From Treponema sp. (GTDB lineage Bacteria; Spirochaetota; Spirochaetia; Treponematales; Breznakiellaceae), in NCBI GenBank assembly GCA_031260245.1, contig JAIRKH010000120.1:1-55593 (forward strand): 55,593 bases of DNA. The letters run 5' to 3'. The notes under the pieces are model-generated. The model was given only the letters and a program-made list of their open reading frames with translations, had not been told where the DNA came from and made no database searches. The first letter of the stretch is position 1; every line of letters starts with the position of its first letter. This document shows, piece by piece, positions 8,216-16,680 of the stretch. The translations under genes and the position numbers were made by a program.

Positions 8216-8862
8216 CAATTCTCAAACTTCTCCCCGCGCCTACATTGGAAACCATTTTTATGACACTTGCCTCGACGTTTTTTGCGAGCCTCATGGGGCT
8301 TCCTCTGGGCGCTTTTCTTTATTACGCATCGCCTGCGGGTTTAAAACCGCGTCCTCTCATGTACAACGCTCTTTCGCGTATCGTAAACATCCTGCGCTCC
8401 TTCCCTTTCATCATCTTGATGATAGCGTTGATTCCATTCACCCGCTTTATCGTGGGGACGAGTATCGGTCCCCGCGCGGTGATTGTGCCGTTGTCTATAG
8501 CGGCCGCTCCTTTTGTAGCCCGTATCGTGGAATCCGCGCTTTCCGAAGTGGATTCAGGCGTCGTTACCGCGGCCGTGGCAATGGGATCAAGCAACTTGCA
8601 AATCATCACTAAAGTACTGCTCCTCGAATCTCTGCCCGCGCTTGTATCAGGTCTGTCCCTCACTATCATCAACCTCATCGGCTATTCGGCCATGGCGGGC
8701 GCTATCGGCGGCGGCGGACTCGGCACTCTCGCCATCAACTACGGGTACTACCGCTTCCAAACCGGCGTTATGATAGCCGCTGTCGTCGTCATTCTTGTCT
8801 TGGTAGAACTAGTCCAGCTGGCGGGATCGTTCTGGAGCAGGAAACTGCTTTCAAAAAGATAG
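8209..8862 (+). CDS. metI: Methionine-type ABC transporter permease
   Basis: 217 residues, the usual MetI length, with about five membrane helices and the EAA-like coupling segment for MetN (ESALSEVDSGVVTAAVAMGSS, then the GGGGLG motif near the C-terminus typical of MetI). The start is the ATG at 8209 inside the last codons of metN, with AAAGGAA upstream; the longer open frame has no support. No metQ-type substrate-binding lipoprotein follows; the next gene, hemW, is on the other strand. The binding protein must therefore be encoded elsewhere. Confidence 0.88.
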   Translation: MLAILKLLPAPTLETIFMTLASTFFASLMGLPLGAFLYYASPAGLKPRPLMYNALSRIVNILRSFPFIILMIALIPFTRFIVGTSIGPRAVIVPLSIAAAPFVARIVESALSEVDSGVVTAAVAMGSSNLQIITKVLLLESLPALVSGLSLTIINLIGYSAMAGAIGGGGLGTLAINYGYYRFQTGVMIAAVVVILVLVELVQLAGSFWSRKLLSKR

Positions 8863-9004
8863 TCGCGATTCGCTTTGAACGCCGTCTCAATCAGTTATGA
8901 GTTCCACAACAAACGCGGGACAGGACATATACGAATGCGGATATGTCGGAGATATTGACGCAAGCCCGTAGCGCGGCAGGGGCTAAAGTTCCTAATTACG
9001 GCTT

Positions 9005-9052
9005 CCGCGGCTTATGGTATCCGCCGTAAGCCGCGGCGTTCTTAAGCCGCGG
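9005..9052. repeat. GC-rich inverted repeat between metI and hemW
   Basis: CCGCGGCTTA (9005-9014) pairs perfectly with TAAGCCGCGG at 9027-9036, and a second copy of the latter arm occurs at 9043-9052. The element lies between convergent metI and hemW and could form either of two alternative hairpins. No T run follows on the plus strand, so a bidirectional terminator is possible but unproven. Confidence 0.5.
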
Positions 9053-9072
9053 TTTATACGTCAAAAAAATCT

Positions 9073-10215
9073 CTAGTCGGAAATCTCCACAAAAGCCGCC
9101 GCGAGAAACTGATTTAAAAAGAGAATTCCTTCTCTAGTAAGAGCGATGCGGTCTTGTTCAAAAAGCCCTTTGTCCCGCCACGCGCCTATGGTCTTGGGAA
9201 TGAGAGCCGCGACCGTCTTGTGGAAACGTTTTAAAAATAGAGCCTCGTCCGGCCCGTCAAGGGAACGGAAACCCATGAGCAGACTCTCCTTTATAAGCGT
9301 ATCCCTGTTCAAATATTCCACGTCTTGTTCCGTTTTTTCCAAATAGAGCGCGACATCCGCCTTAACGGTGATCCTGACGCCTGTTCCTGTCTCATCGTCA
9401 ATCATGGTGCCAGACGCCGAGGGGCCCGCGCCCGCCCAGTTTTCCATGCGCCAATAGCGTTTGTTGTGCAGGGACTCTTTATCTTTAAGACTGAAATTGG
9501 AAACCTCATAAGCCGTATAGCCCGCCTGTTCGAGTAAATCCTTGCCAAGAAGCCACAAGTCGTCGATTCTTTGGAAGAAAGCCGCGTTTTTTCTCACGCT
9601 TTTCTCAAGCGGCGTTCCCTGGGCAAGGGTCAGACTGTAGAGGGAAACGTGAGCGGGTTCAAAGGCGAGGATTTGTTCCACGTCGCTCTGTACGACCGCC
9701 GCGTCCTGAAAAGGCAGTCCCGCGATAAGGTCAACCGAAAAAGCGCGGGGAAAGAAACGTCTCGCTCGCTCAAGACTGTCCCGAACAATATCGGCGTCTC
9801 CGAGACGGTTCACCGCTTTGCGCGATTTCTCGGAAAGCGTCTGGACGCCGAGGCTCACGCGGGTAACGTTGTTTGAGCGGCAAGTCCTAAAAAAGGCTTG
9901 GTCCGCTGATTCGGGATTAGCCTCCACAGTAAACTCAAGCGGCGTATTCGGCAATAGCCGCCCCAATCCTTCAAGAAGCCGTCCCAAACTCTCTCGCAGA
10001 ACCGAGGGAGTACCGCCTCCCACATAGACGGTCGGTACAGAGGCTACCCTGTCAAGCTTTGAACGGACGTCTTCTAACAATCGCTCGACGAACCTTTCGC
10101 GTATTTCCTCAAAATCGTCCTCAAAAGATCCTATCCGCGTCGAATAGAAGTCGCAGTAGCCGCAACGTCCCGCGCAAAAAGGAATATGAATGTAAAGAGA
10201 TAAACAGCGTTCCAT
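9073..10215 (-). CDS. hemW: HemW-like radical SAM protein (haem chaperone family)
   Basis: 380 residues. Radical SAM cysteines are Cys14, Cys18 and Cys21 (IPFCAGRCGYCDF); the residue two after the third Cys is Phe, as in HemW, whereas true coproporphyrinogen III dehydrogenase HemN has a fourth Cys there. Also present are the GGGTPS SAM-binding motif, SLGVQTL and the HemN_C region near the end. HemW is known as a haem-binding chaperone rather than an oxidase. The conserved start MERCLSLYIHIPFC places the ATG at 10215; the longer open frame adds nonconserved sequence. There is no Shine-Dalgarno; a promoter -10 box ends six bases before ATG, predicting a leaderless mRNA. Confidence 0.9.
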   Translation of the reverse strand: MERCLSLYIHIPFCAGRCGYCDFYSTRIGSFEDDFEEIRERFVERLLEDVRSKLDRVASVPTVYVGGGTPSVLRESLGRLLEGLGRLLPNTPLEFTVEANPESADQAFFRTCRSNNVTRVSLGVQTLSEKSRKAVNRLGDADIVRDSLERARRFFPRAFSVDLIAGLPFQDAAVVQSDVEQILAFEPAHVSLYSLTLAQGTPLEKSVRKNAAFFQRIDDLWLLGKDLLEQAGYTAYEVSNFSLKDKESLHNKRYWRMENWAGAGPSASGTMIDDETGTGVRITVKADVALYLEKTEQDVEYLNRDTLIKESLLMGFRSLDGPDEALFLKRFHKTVAALIPKTIGAWRDKGLFEQDRIALTREGILFLNQFLAAAFVEISD

Positions 10216-10221
10216 ACCGAG

Positions 10222-10250
10222 AGTATATCTATTCGCGGTCCTTTCCGCAA
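10222..10250 (-). promoter_or_regulatory. hemW promoter, leaderless
   Basis: Minus strand: TTGCGG (10245-10250), 17-base spacer, TATACT (10222-10227), then six bases and the ATG at 10215. Transcription is expected to start at or within a base or two of the start codon. Confidence 0.6.
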
Positions 10251-10282
10251 TTCCAATAAATGAGGAAGCGCGGCGGAAAGGA

Positions 10283-10311
10283 TTGACAAGATTTTCAATA
10301 TATATTAGGAT
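10283..10311 (+). promoter_or_regulatory. rtcB promoter
   Basis: Consensus TTGACA (10283-10288), 17-base spacer, TAGGAT (10306-10311). The leader is only about 11 bases and holds a weak GAGG. Confidence 0.6.
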
Positions 10312-10328
10312 GAAAATGAGGCGTATAA

Positions 10329-11600
10329 ATGTTGGAAATAGCGGGAAAATATAATATCGCAAAAGTATTCACTAGTTCACTAGACGACTATTCGCGCGAA
10401 CAAATAGAGACTCTTTGTAATCAGCCGTTTGTTGTCGGAAGCAAAATCAGGCTTATGCCAGACGTCCACGCTGGAGCTGGTTGTACTATTGGAACAACTA
10501 TGACTATTACAGATAAAATTGTTCCTAATCTTGTGGGCGTGGATATTGGTTGTGGAATGGAGACGTTGGTTATAAAAGGCGATAAACCGTTTGTCAAAGA
10601 ATTTGATCCTGTCAAACTTGATGAAATAATTCGTTCAAATATTCCAAGCGGTATGGATATTCGCGAGGATGAACATGAATATGCAGAAAAAATATTTCTC
10701 AATAAAATACATTGTCCAATTATTAATCATAACCGCGCAAAGAAAAGTATTGGTACGCTTGGGGGCGGTAATCATTTTATCGAAGTAAATAAAGACGACG
10801 AAAATAATCTTTATATTGTGATTCATTCTGGCAGTCGGCATTTGGGTAAAGAAGTGGCGGAATATTATCAAGAAGAGGCATGGCGGCAACAGAATAGAAA
10901 TCGCAAAATTGATATTGAAACATATATAAACAATTTAAAAAAAGAAGGGCGGAAAAAAGAAATACAAAATAATATAAAGCAAATTCAGTCGCAAATATTG
11001 AAGGATATTCCGCAAGATTTAGCTTATGTGAGCGACGAACTCTTTGATGATTATATTAATGATATGAAAGTAACTCAATATTTTGCTTTACTTAATCGTA
11101 AGGCGATGATGTCAATAATTGTGAACGGCTTACATATTCCCGAAAACGAACAGCATGAACAATTTTCAACAATACACAATTACATTGATACTGACGCGAT
11201 GATTTTGCGTAAAGGCGCCGTATCCGCGAAAAACGGCGAAAAACTCATTGTTCCTATAAATATGCGCGACGGGAGTCTTATCTGCGAGGGGTTGGGAAAC
11301 GCCGATTGGAATTTCTCTTCGCCTCACGGCGCGGGACGGATTATGAGTCGCAAGAAAGCGTATTCGGTTCTAAAAATAGAAGACTATAAAAAATCAATGG
11401 AAGGTATATATTCAACGTCAGTTAATAAAGCGACTATTGACGAGAGCCCAATGGCGTATAAAAACATAGACGATATTATTGATAATATAACGCCCACTGC
11501 GAAAATATTAAAAATTATTAAACCGCTTTATAATTATAAAGCGGCGGAAGAAAGAAAGACATGGAATAAAGGCGCTCCAAAACGTCGGAACGGCGGCTAA
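10329..11600 (+). CDS. rtcB: RtcB-family RNA ligase
   Basis: 423 residues. RtcB joins 2',3'-cyclic phosphate or 3'-phosphate RNA ends to 5'-OH ends using GTP and Mn2+. Metal and guanylate sites are visible: MPDVHAGAGCTIG, VGVDIGCGM (metal Cys), LGGGNHFIE and HSGSRHLG (metal His), and SPHGAGRIMSR, which contains the guanylylated His. The protein is shorter than E. coli RtcB (408) plus tail, and resembles the compact RtcB subgroup found in mobile contexts. Base composition is markedly AT-rich compared with hemW and ileS, and no archease or RtcA partner is adjacent, so recent transfer is likely. The last residues (KRRNGG) run into a hairpin. Confidence 0.88.
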   Translation: MLEIAGKYNIAKVFTSSLDDYSREQIETLCNQPFVVGSKIRLMPDVHAGAGCTIGTTMTITDKIVPNLVGVDIGCGMETLVIKGDKPFVKEFDPVKLDEIIRSNIPSGMDIREDEHEYAEKIFLNKIHCPIINHNRAKKSIGTLGGGNHFIEVNKDDENNLYIVIHSGSRHLGKEVAEYYQEEAWRQQNRNRKIDIETYINNLKKEGRKKEIQNNIKQIQSQILKDIPQDLAYVSDELFDDYINDMKVTQYFALLNRKAMMSIIVNGLHIPENEQHEQFSTIHNYIDTDAMILRKGAVSAKNGEKLIVPINMRDGSLICEGLGNADWNFSSPHGAGRIMSRKKAYSVLKIEDYKKSMEGIYSTSVNKATIDESPMAYKNIDDIIDNITPTAKILKIIKPLYNYKAAEERKTWNKGAPKRRNGG

Positions 11601-11627
11601 CGTTTCGTCTGTAGACGGCGTTCCGCC
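11592..11627 (+). terminator. Possible rtcB terminator hairpin
   Basis: GGCGG (11592-11596) pairs with CCGCC (11623-11627); AACG/CGTT and GTCT/AGAC form inner stems. It overlaps the rtcB stop and is not followed by a clear T run on the plus strand, so the call is tentative. Confidence 0.35.
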
Positions 11628-12383
11628 TTGAGATAAGTAATGAAATCATTTCACCTATTACTTTTTCAAATTTTTTGCCGCAATCCAGAATTAGTATGAT
11701 TGAGAAATTAGAAAGTATAAATTTTCTTATATTTTCATAATCGTCAGTTTTAATTATATTTTCGGGTATAATATATGATAATAAACCCATAGTTGATTGT
11801 AAATAATACGCTTTTTCTATGAATAAAACAAAACTATTAATACTTTTATCTCTGTGTAATTAGCAACCACAAACTTCGTTTCAAGATTGGGTAGAGGAAT
11901 CACGTTGTAATTGTTCTCTTTGGTTCCTCCTGTCTTCTGGTCAACCGTAAGCGATATAAAAAAACGGAGCTTACTTGTCTGAACCGCAATGGGCTGAATA
12001 TCTACGCCGAATATGCAGTTTTCAATCAAGAACAGTTTACGCCCATGCTGTATTCGCTGGCGACAAGGGAGAGTCGCCAGTTAACGGTCTTCGTTGTAAA
12101 AAACCGCGAGCGCGTCTGAAGCGGTTTTGTCGTAACGCTCTAATATGGAAAAGGCTTCCCGCGAAAGGATCACGCGCGGGTTGCGCGTATACGTGCGCCT
12201 GAACTCATACACGCTTAAATCCATCGAAGCGCAGACGCCGAGTCTCGTCGCGATGGTAATCAACGCGTTCTTTTTGTCTATATTGACGTCCGTCGCCGCG
12301 GTCTCAAAATCATCGGGCAGAAACCTGTCTCGCAAAAAGTCAATGAACTCCTCCCGGTCGTAACCCGCTGTTATATCCATCAT
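11625..12383 (-). pseudogene. Remnant of an Eco57I-type DNA methylase / restriction enzyme
   Basis: Three pieces of one gene lie in order on the minus strand. The first (12383-12081) begins MMDITAGYDREEFIDFLRDRFLPDDF and matches the N-terminus of large Eco57I-like restriction-methylase proteins; it breaks after FYNEDR, and the following frame continues VNWRLSLVASEYS, showing a one-base frameshift near 12085. The second (about 12035-11817) reads ENCIFGVDIQPIAVQTSKLRFF and PLPNLETKFVVAN, a hallmark block of the same family's methylase domain. The third (about 11790-11625) reads LLSYIIPENII and ILDCGKKFEKV. Most of the catalytic core, including NPPY, is missing, so this is a decayed gene with frameshifts and internal deletions. 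It begins 2 bases after the ileS stop and is AT-rich toward rtcB. Confidence 0.75.
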
Positions 12384-12385
12384 AG

Positions 12386-15300
12386 CTAAAACCTATGTAG
12401 CTTCACGAACCACGTCTCCTCGTCCGCAGAAATCTCCTTCATGCCGTCGACTCGTTTCCATTCAAACTCGGCGGCCAAGGTTTCCGCGCATACAAGCGCG
12501 GAAAAAGCGTCCCACGCCTTCTTCAAGCGGTCCGACCCAAAAACTATCAGGTTGATACGATCGGTAACCGCGAAGCCAGACTCCTTGCGCTCGTTCTGTA
12601 CCCCGCGAATAAGGTCGCGCGCGTCCCCTTCTTGGGCTAACTCTTCTGAAATCTCGGTATCAAGCCCAACGGTGAGCGTTCCTTGATTCAATACCCTTAA
12701 AGACGCTTTCTCAATACGCCGAATGTCGAGCTTGTCGGCCGTAACGTCGAAACGGCGCAGACCATGGTCCGCGGACTCGACCTCAAGGGTCAGAGTCGTT
12801 CCGTCGAGTAGGGCCCGCGCGTTGGACTGACTCAAACGCGCGATACGTTCCGCGGCCGCCTTCATATCTTTGCCTAACTCCTTGCCCATCGCGCGGAAAT
12901 TCGCCTTTACTTCATACGTTACCAAGTCGGCTTCATCGTCACGGAAGAGAACCCGCTTCACGTTGAGCTCCTCGCGGATCACGTCTTCCATTTCCAACAA
13001 CGCCTTCTTCTCATCCGCGACGCGAGTAACTAATTCCACCGTCTCGAGCGGCTGTCGCGTCTTTATATTATGCGCCGACCGCAAAGCTCTGCCCATAGAA
13101 ACAGCCCGCTGAACCATAGAGGTCTTGTATTCAAGCGCCGCGTCTCGCCGCGTCTCGTTTGTTCGCGGGAAGTTCGTCAGATGAATCGAAACCGCGTCCT
13201 GGTCGGAACGCAGATTGCGCCAAATCGCCTCAGTGGTAAAAGGAATGAACGGCGCTGTTACCATGACAAGCGTTTTCAACGCGCTGTACAGGCAGGCGTA
13301 TCCTTCGAGCTTGTCGTCGTCGTTTTCAGAACGCCAGAACCTACGCCGCGAACGCCGAATATACCAGTTATTCAACTGATCAATGTAATTGATAATCGGA
13401 TCGACCGCTCGGGAAAGGTCGTAAGCCTCAAGCGCGGACTCAACGTTTTCAACGAGCGACTCGGTTACCGATAATATCCACTTATCAAGCGGGTTAGACG
13501 GACGACTCGGCGGAGCGGACGGCGTTACATGGTCGATGTTCGCGTAGGTAACAAAAAACGCATACGCGTTCCATAGGGGAATCAAGACGCTCTTGAGCGC
13601 GTCCCGCACCCCTTCGTCCGAATAACGCAAGTCGTCCGCCTTTACCACAGCCGAATGCACGAGGAAGAGGCGCAGGGCATCCGCGCCGAATCGATTTACC
13701 ACTTTCATTGGGTCAGTGTAATTTCGTTGGCTTTTCGCCATCTTCTTGCCGTCTGACGCAAGGACTAATCCAGAAACTATGCAGTTCTTGAACGCGGGCT
13801 TGTCAAAAAGCGCGGCGCCAAGAACGGTGAGCGTGTAAAACCACCCCCGCGTCTGGTCAAGCCCTTCGTTGATGAAGTCGGCCGGGAACCGCTCCTCGAA
13901 GAACGCTTTGTTCTCAAACGGATAATGGACCTGTCCATAGGGCATTGCGCCAGACTCAAACCAGCAGTCAAGCACTTCGGGCGTACGGCGCATAAGTCCC
14001 CCGCACTCGCAGGGAATCGTTATCTCGTCCACGAAATGTTTGTGCAAGTCCGTAGGCTCAACGCCTGAAAGTTTCTTGAGTTCGGCTATGCTTCCTACGC
14101 AAACGGTCTTGCCGCAATCAGGACAACGCCAAATGGGTAATGGATTGCCCCAGTATCGGTTCCTGCTGATAGCCCAATCTCTCGCGCCCTCAAGCCATTT
14201 ACCGAATCGCCCTTCTTTGATATGTTCCGGCGTCCAGTAGATTTTCTCGTTCGCCGCTATCATACTTTTCTTTATTTTCTGTATGTTGACGAACCATGAT
14301 CCCACCGCGCGATAGATAAGCGGATGACCGCACCGCCAACAGTGCGGGTAAGCGTGGAGTATCTGTTCCCGCTTGACGAGTTTGCCTTCTCGTTTCAGGC
14401 GTTCTATAATGTCTTTATCGCAGTCTTTGACGAATCGTCCTTGATAATCCGTTACTTCCGCGGTGAATTTGCACTCAGCGTCGATGGGGCAGATGGTGGG
14501 AACGCCGCTTCCTTGCAGGACGCGATGGTCGTCTTCGCCGAAACCGGGCGCGGTATGCACTATACCAGTACCGTCTTCGGTTGACACGAAGTCTCCGCTG
14601 TATGTGCGGAAGGCGTTCTCTCCTGCTACGGACGCAAAATACGGGAAAAGCGGCTCATACGCGACGCCGAGTAAGTCTTTGCCCTTTTTCTTCCATACGA
14701 TAGAATAATCAGACGGGCTTTTGTAATACGCGGGCAGGCGCGTCTCCGCAAGGACGTAGTAGGCGCCGTCGTCCCCGTCTCTGACAAGCGCGTAATCGAT
14801 GTCCGGTCCCAGAGTCAACGCCAAATTACTGGGCAGGGTCCACGGGGTGGTGGTCCACGCCAAAAAGTAGGCGGACGCGTCTCCCAATTCGTCTTCCCAG
14901 CCTCTTATTCTAAACCTAATGGTAACCGCTGGGTCGTGGACATCGCGGAACCCGCCGAGATTGAGTTCGTGATTGGACAGCACAGTGGAACAGCGCGGAC
15001 AGTAGGGAAGGATGTAGTGTCCTTCATAGAGTAGTCCTTTCTCCCAAAGGGTTTTCATCACCCACCAAATGGTTTCCATATAGCCGATTTCCATGGTCTT
15101 GTAATCATGGTCAAAATCAACCCAACGTCCTAGCCGCGTGATGACTTGCCGCCATTCTTCGGTGTAGCGCAGGACCGACTCTCTGCACTTTTCGTTAAAC
15201 TCCGCCACTCCAAACTTCTCAATATCGGTCTTTGAGTTGAGTCCTAGTTCTTTCTCGATGAGGTTCTCAACTGGTAGTCCGTGGCAGTCCCAGCCAAACC

Positions 15301-15550
15301 GCCGCTCGACTTTGTAACCTTTCATCGCTTTATAGCGCGGGATCACGTCCTTTATCGTGGACGGCACGAAATGCCCGAAATGCGGAAGCCCTGTGGCGAA
15401 AGGCGGACCGTCGTAGTAGATAAACTCCTTGGATGGCTTGCCGTCCCTCTGTTGGACGCTTCTTTCAAATATCTTTTCCTTTTCCCAGAACGCCAGTACT
15501 TCCTCTTCTAGCTTTGGGAAATCTACTTTTGAATCAATGGGTGTATACAC
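12386..15550 (-). CDS. ileS: Isoleucyl-tRNA synthetase, eukaryote-like type 2
   Basis: 1054 residues. It charges tRNA-Ile. The class I HIGH signature appears as HFGH (residues 57-60 in GLPHFGH), and the KMSKS loop as KMAKS (in SDGKKMAKSQRNY). The editing domain has the TTPWTLPSNLAL segment, and GWDCHGLPVENLIEKELG with the long C-terminal region follows the type 2 (eukaryote/mupirocin-resistant) pattern known from spirochaetes, rather than the 930-residue bacterial type 1 enzyme with a C-terminal zinc ribbon. The start is GTG at 15550 with a strong AGGAGG; a -10 TATAAT (15571-15576 on the minus strand) lies just upstream but its -35 is poor. The methylase remnant begins immediately after the stop. 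Confidence 0.96.
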   Translation of the reverse strand: MYTPIDSKVDFPKLEEEVLAFWEKEKIFERSVQQRDGKPSKEFIYYDGPPFATGLPHFGHFVPSTIKDVIPRYKAMKGYKVERRFGWDCHGLPVENLIEKELGLNSKTDIEKFGVAEFNEKCRESVLRYTEEWRQVITRLGRWVDFDHDYKTMEIGYMETIWWVMKTLWEKGLLYEGHYILPYCPRCSTVLSNHELNLGGFRDVHDPAVTIRFRIRGWEDELGDASAYFLAWTTTPWTLPSNLALTLGPDIDYALVRDGDDGAYYVLAETRLPAYYKSPSDYSIVWKKKGKDLLGVAYEPLFPYFASVAGENAFRTYSGDFVSTEDGTGIVHTAPGFGEDDHRVLQGSGVPTICPIDAECKFTAEVTDYQGRFVKDCDKDIIERLKREGKLVKREQILHAYPHCWRCGHPLIYRAVGSWFVNIQKIKKSMIAANEKIYWTPEHIKEGRFGKWLEGARDWAISRNRYWGNPLPIWRCPDCGKTVCVGSIAELKKLSGVEPTDLHKHFVDEITIPCECGGLMRRTPEVLDCWFESGAMPYGQVHYPFENKAFFEERFPADFINEGLDQTRGWFYTLTVLGAALFDKPAFKNCIVSGLVLASDGKKMAKSQRNYTDPMKVVNRFGADALRLFLVHSAVVKADDLRYSDEGVRDALKSVLIPLWNAYAFFVTYANIDHVTPSAPPSRPSNPLDKWILSVTESLVENVESALEAYDLSRAVDPIINYIDQLNNWYIRRSRRRFWRSENDDDKLEGYACLYSALKTLVMVTAPFIPFTTEAIWRNLRSDQDAVSIHLTNFPRTNETRRDAALEYKTSMVQRAVSMGRALRSAHNIKTRQPLETVELVTRVADEKKALLEMEDVIREELNVKRVLFRDDEADLVTYEVKANFRAMGKELGKDMKAAAERIARLSQSNARALLDGTTLTLEVESADHGLRRFDVTADKLDIRRIEKASLRVLNQGTLTVGLDTEISEELAQEGDARDLIRGVQNERKESGFAVTDRINLIVFGSDRLKKAWDAFSALVCAETLAAEFEWKRVDGMKEISADEETWFVKLHRF

Positions 15551-15703
15551 GTTTCCTCCTTTGTTTCTTGATTATACCACATCGTAGCGATTTTTACTAG
15601 GGATTGTCATAACGCTCTATCCATCAGTTCGAGCGGGATTGGACAGAGGAGAATAATTCTACTTTTTTCAATAGTTTTCAATAAGGATCACAGAGAAAAT
15701 GGA

Positions 15704-16273
15704 TTATCCGTGTATTTTCTTGACCAACCACACGATATTTTCTCCTAAAGTCTTCATCGTTTGCAAGCCTTCCGCGTCTTTCGCCGCGTCTCCGGTCTCA
15801 CGGGCCAGACTCACATTCAGGTAGCTAGAACCGGGGATAATCATGCCGTTAATCAAGAAAAAATGTTGTATGGAGTCGAGCGTAGCGACTCCTCCCGCGC
15901 GGCGTACCGCGCTCACAGCGGCCGCGACTTTACGATTGAAGGCGAAACCGTCAGACCGTGAAATATAGCCCGTTCTGTCCATAACCGCCTTTGTCTCCGG
16001 CGTCAGGTCAAAAAAATAGGTGGGAGACCCCAGAATAACGGCGTCCGCGGCTTTCATCTTGGGGTACAATTCGTTAATCCAATCATTTTGGATACACCGT
16101 CCTTTATTTTCCCGACACCAGTTGCATCCTTTACACCCATGAACCTCTCGACCGCCGGCTTGATACAGCTCGGTTTCAAACCCCGCGTCCACGCACACTC
16201 CAAGGACTGTTTTTAACAGAGTCTCGGTATTTCCTCCTCTACGCGGACTCCCATTGATTGCAAGTACTTTCAT
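15704..16273 (-). CDS. Iron-sulfur flavoprotein / NADPH-dependent FMN reductase family
   Basis: 189 residues with a flavodoxin-like fold: FMN phosphate loop INGSPRRGGNT (residues 6-16) and LGSPTYFF (about 80-87). Cysteines 47, 50, 53 and 60 make the compact C-x2-C-x2-C-x6-C motif (GCKGCNWCREN) that carries a 4Fe-4S cluster in archaeal and bacterial iron-sulfur flavoproteins. These proteins shuttle electrons in anaerobes and can reduce O2, H2O2 or quinone-like compounds; the physiological partner is not evident here. Good AAAGGAG site before ATG 16273. It is monocistronic, on the same strand as ileS but 150 bases upstream. Confidence 0.82.
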   Translation of the reverse strand: MKVLAINGSPRRGGNTETLLKTVLGVCVDAGFETELYQAGGREVHGCKGCNWCRENKGRCIQNDWINELYPKMKAADAVILGSPTYFFDLTPETKAVMDRTGYISRSDGFAFNRKVAAAVSAVRRAGGVATLDSIQHFFLINGMIIPGSSYLNVSLARETGDAAKDAEGLQTMKTLGENIVWLVKKIHG

Positions 16274-16645
16274 TGGCTACTCCTTTCTTAACCATTCTTT
16301 CGCATCGCTTCTATAATAATGGGTCGCGCAATGCCTTTTCAATCAGCGTCGTAAAGTTGCGAGGCGTTCGGGGCGCGGACTTTTAAAAAGTCAGAAAAAC
16401 AGGAAAACCCATAAGAAGACGACTTCTGAAGCGGAACCAGAACGAATGATTGTTCTGTTCTCACAAATTATATCACATAAAACGCTCTTTTTCTACATAC
16501 TGCCGAGAATGACTCTCACGCGGAAGCGGGACAGTCTCTAATAGGAGGCGAGTCTCGTCAAGCCGTACCTTCTAGTATGCTCCGCGTCATTTAAGTACTC
16601 GCTCTTTGAATACCACGTATCATACCACATATCTTCGATAAGGGC
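16274..16645. other. Gene-free interval before proS
   Basis: No open frame with a ribosome site and no tRNA-like or T-box-like fold was recognised on either strand. The flavoprotein ribosome site lies at the left end and the proS promoter begins at the right end. Nothing else is visible. Confidence 0.5.
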
Positions 16646-16674
16646 TTGATAAAAGGCCCATTTTTTTATATGGT
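16646..16674 (+). promoter_or_regulatory. proS promoter, leaderless
   Basis: TTGATA (16646-16651), 17-base spacer, TATGGT (16669-16674), six bases, then the proS ATG at 16681. No Shine-Dalgarno is present, so a leaderless mRNA is predicted. Confidence 0.6.
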
Positions 16675-16680
16675 ACTACT

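Noticed and set aside
11518-11790. 90-residue protein overlapping the rtcB end
   Set aside because: Only its first part matches the methylase remnant; the rest is antisense to rtcB.
16274-16680. T-box leader for proS
   Set aside because: The proS promoter ends six bases before ATG, so there is no leader that could hold a T-box.
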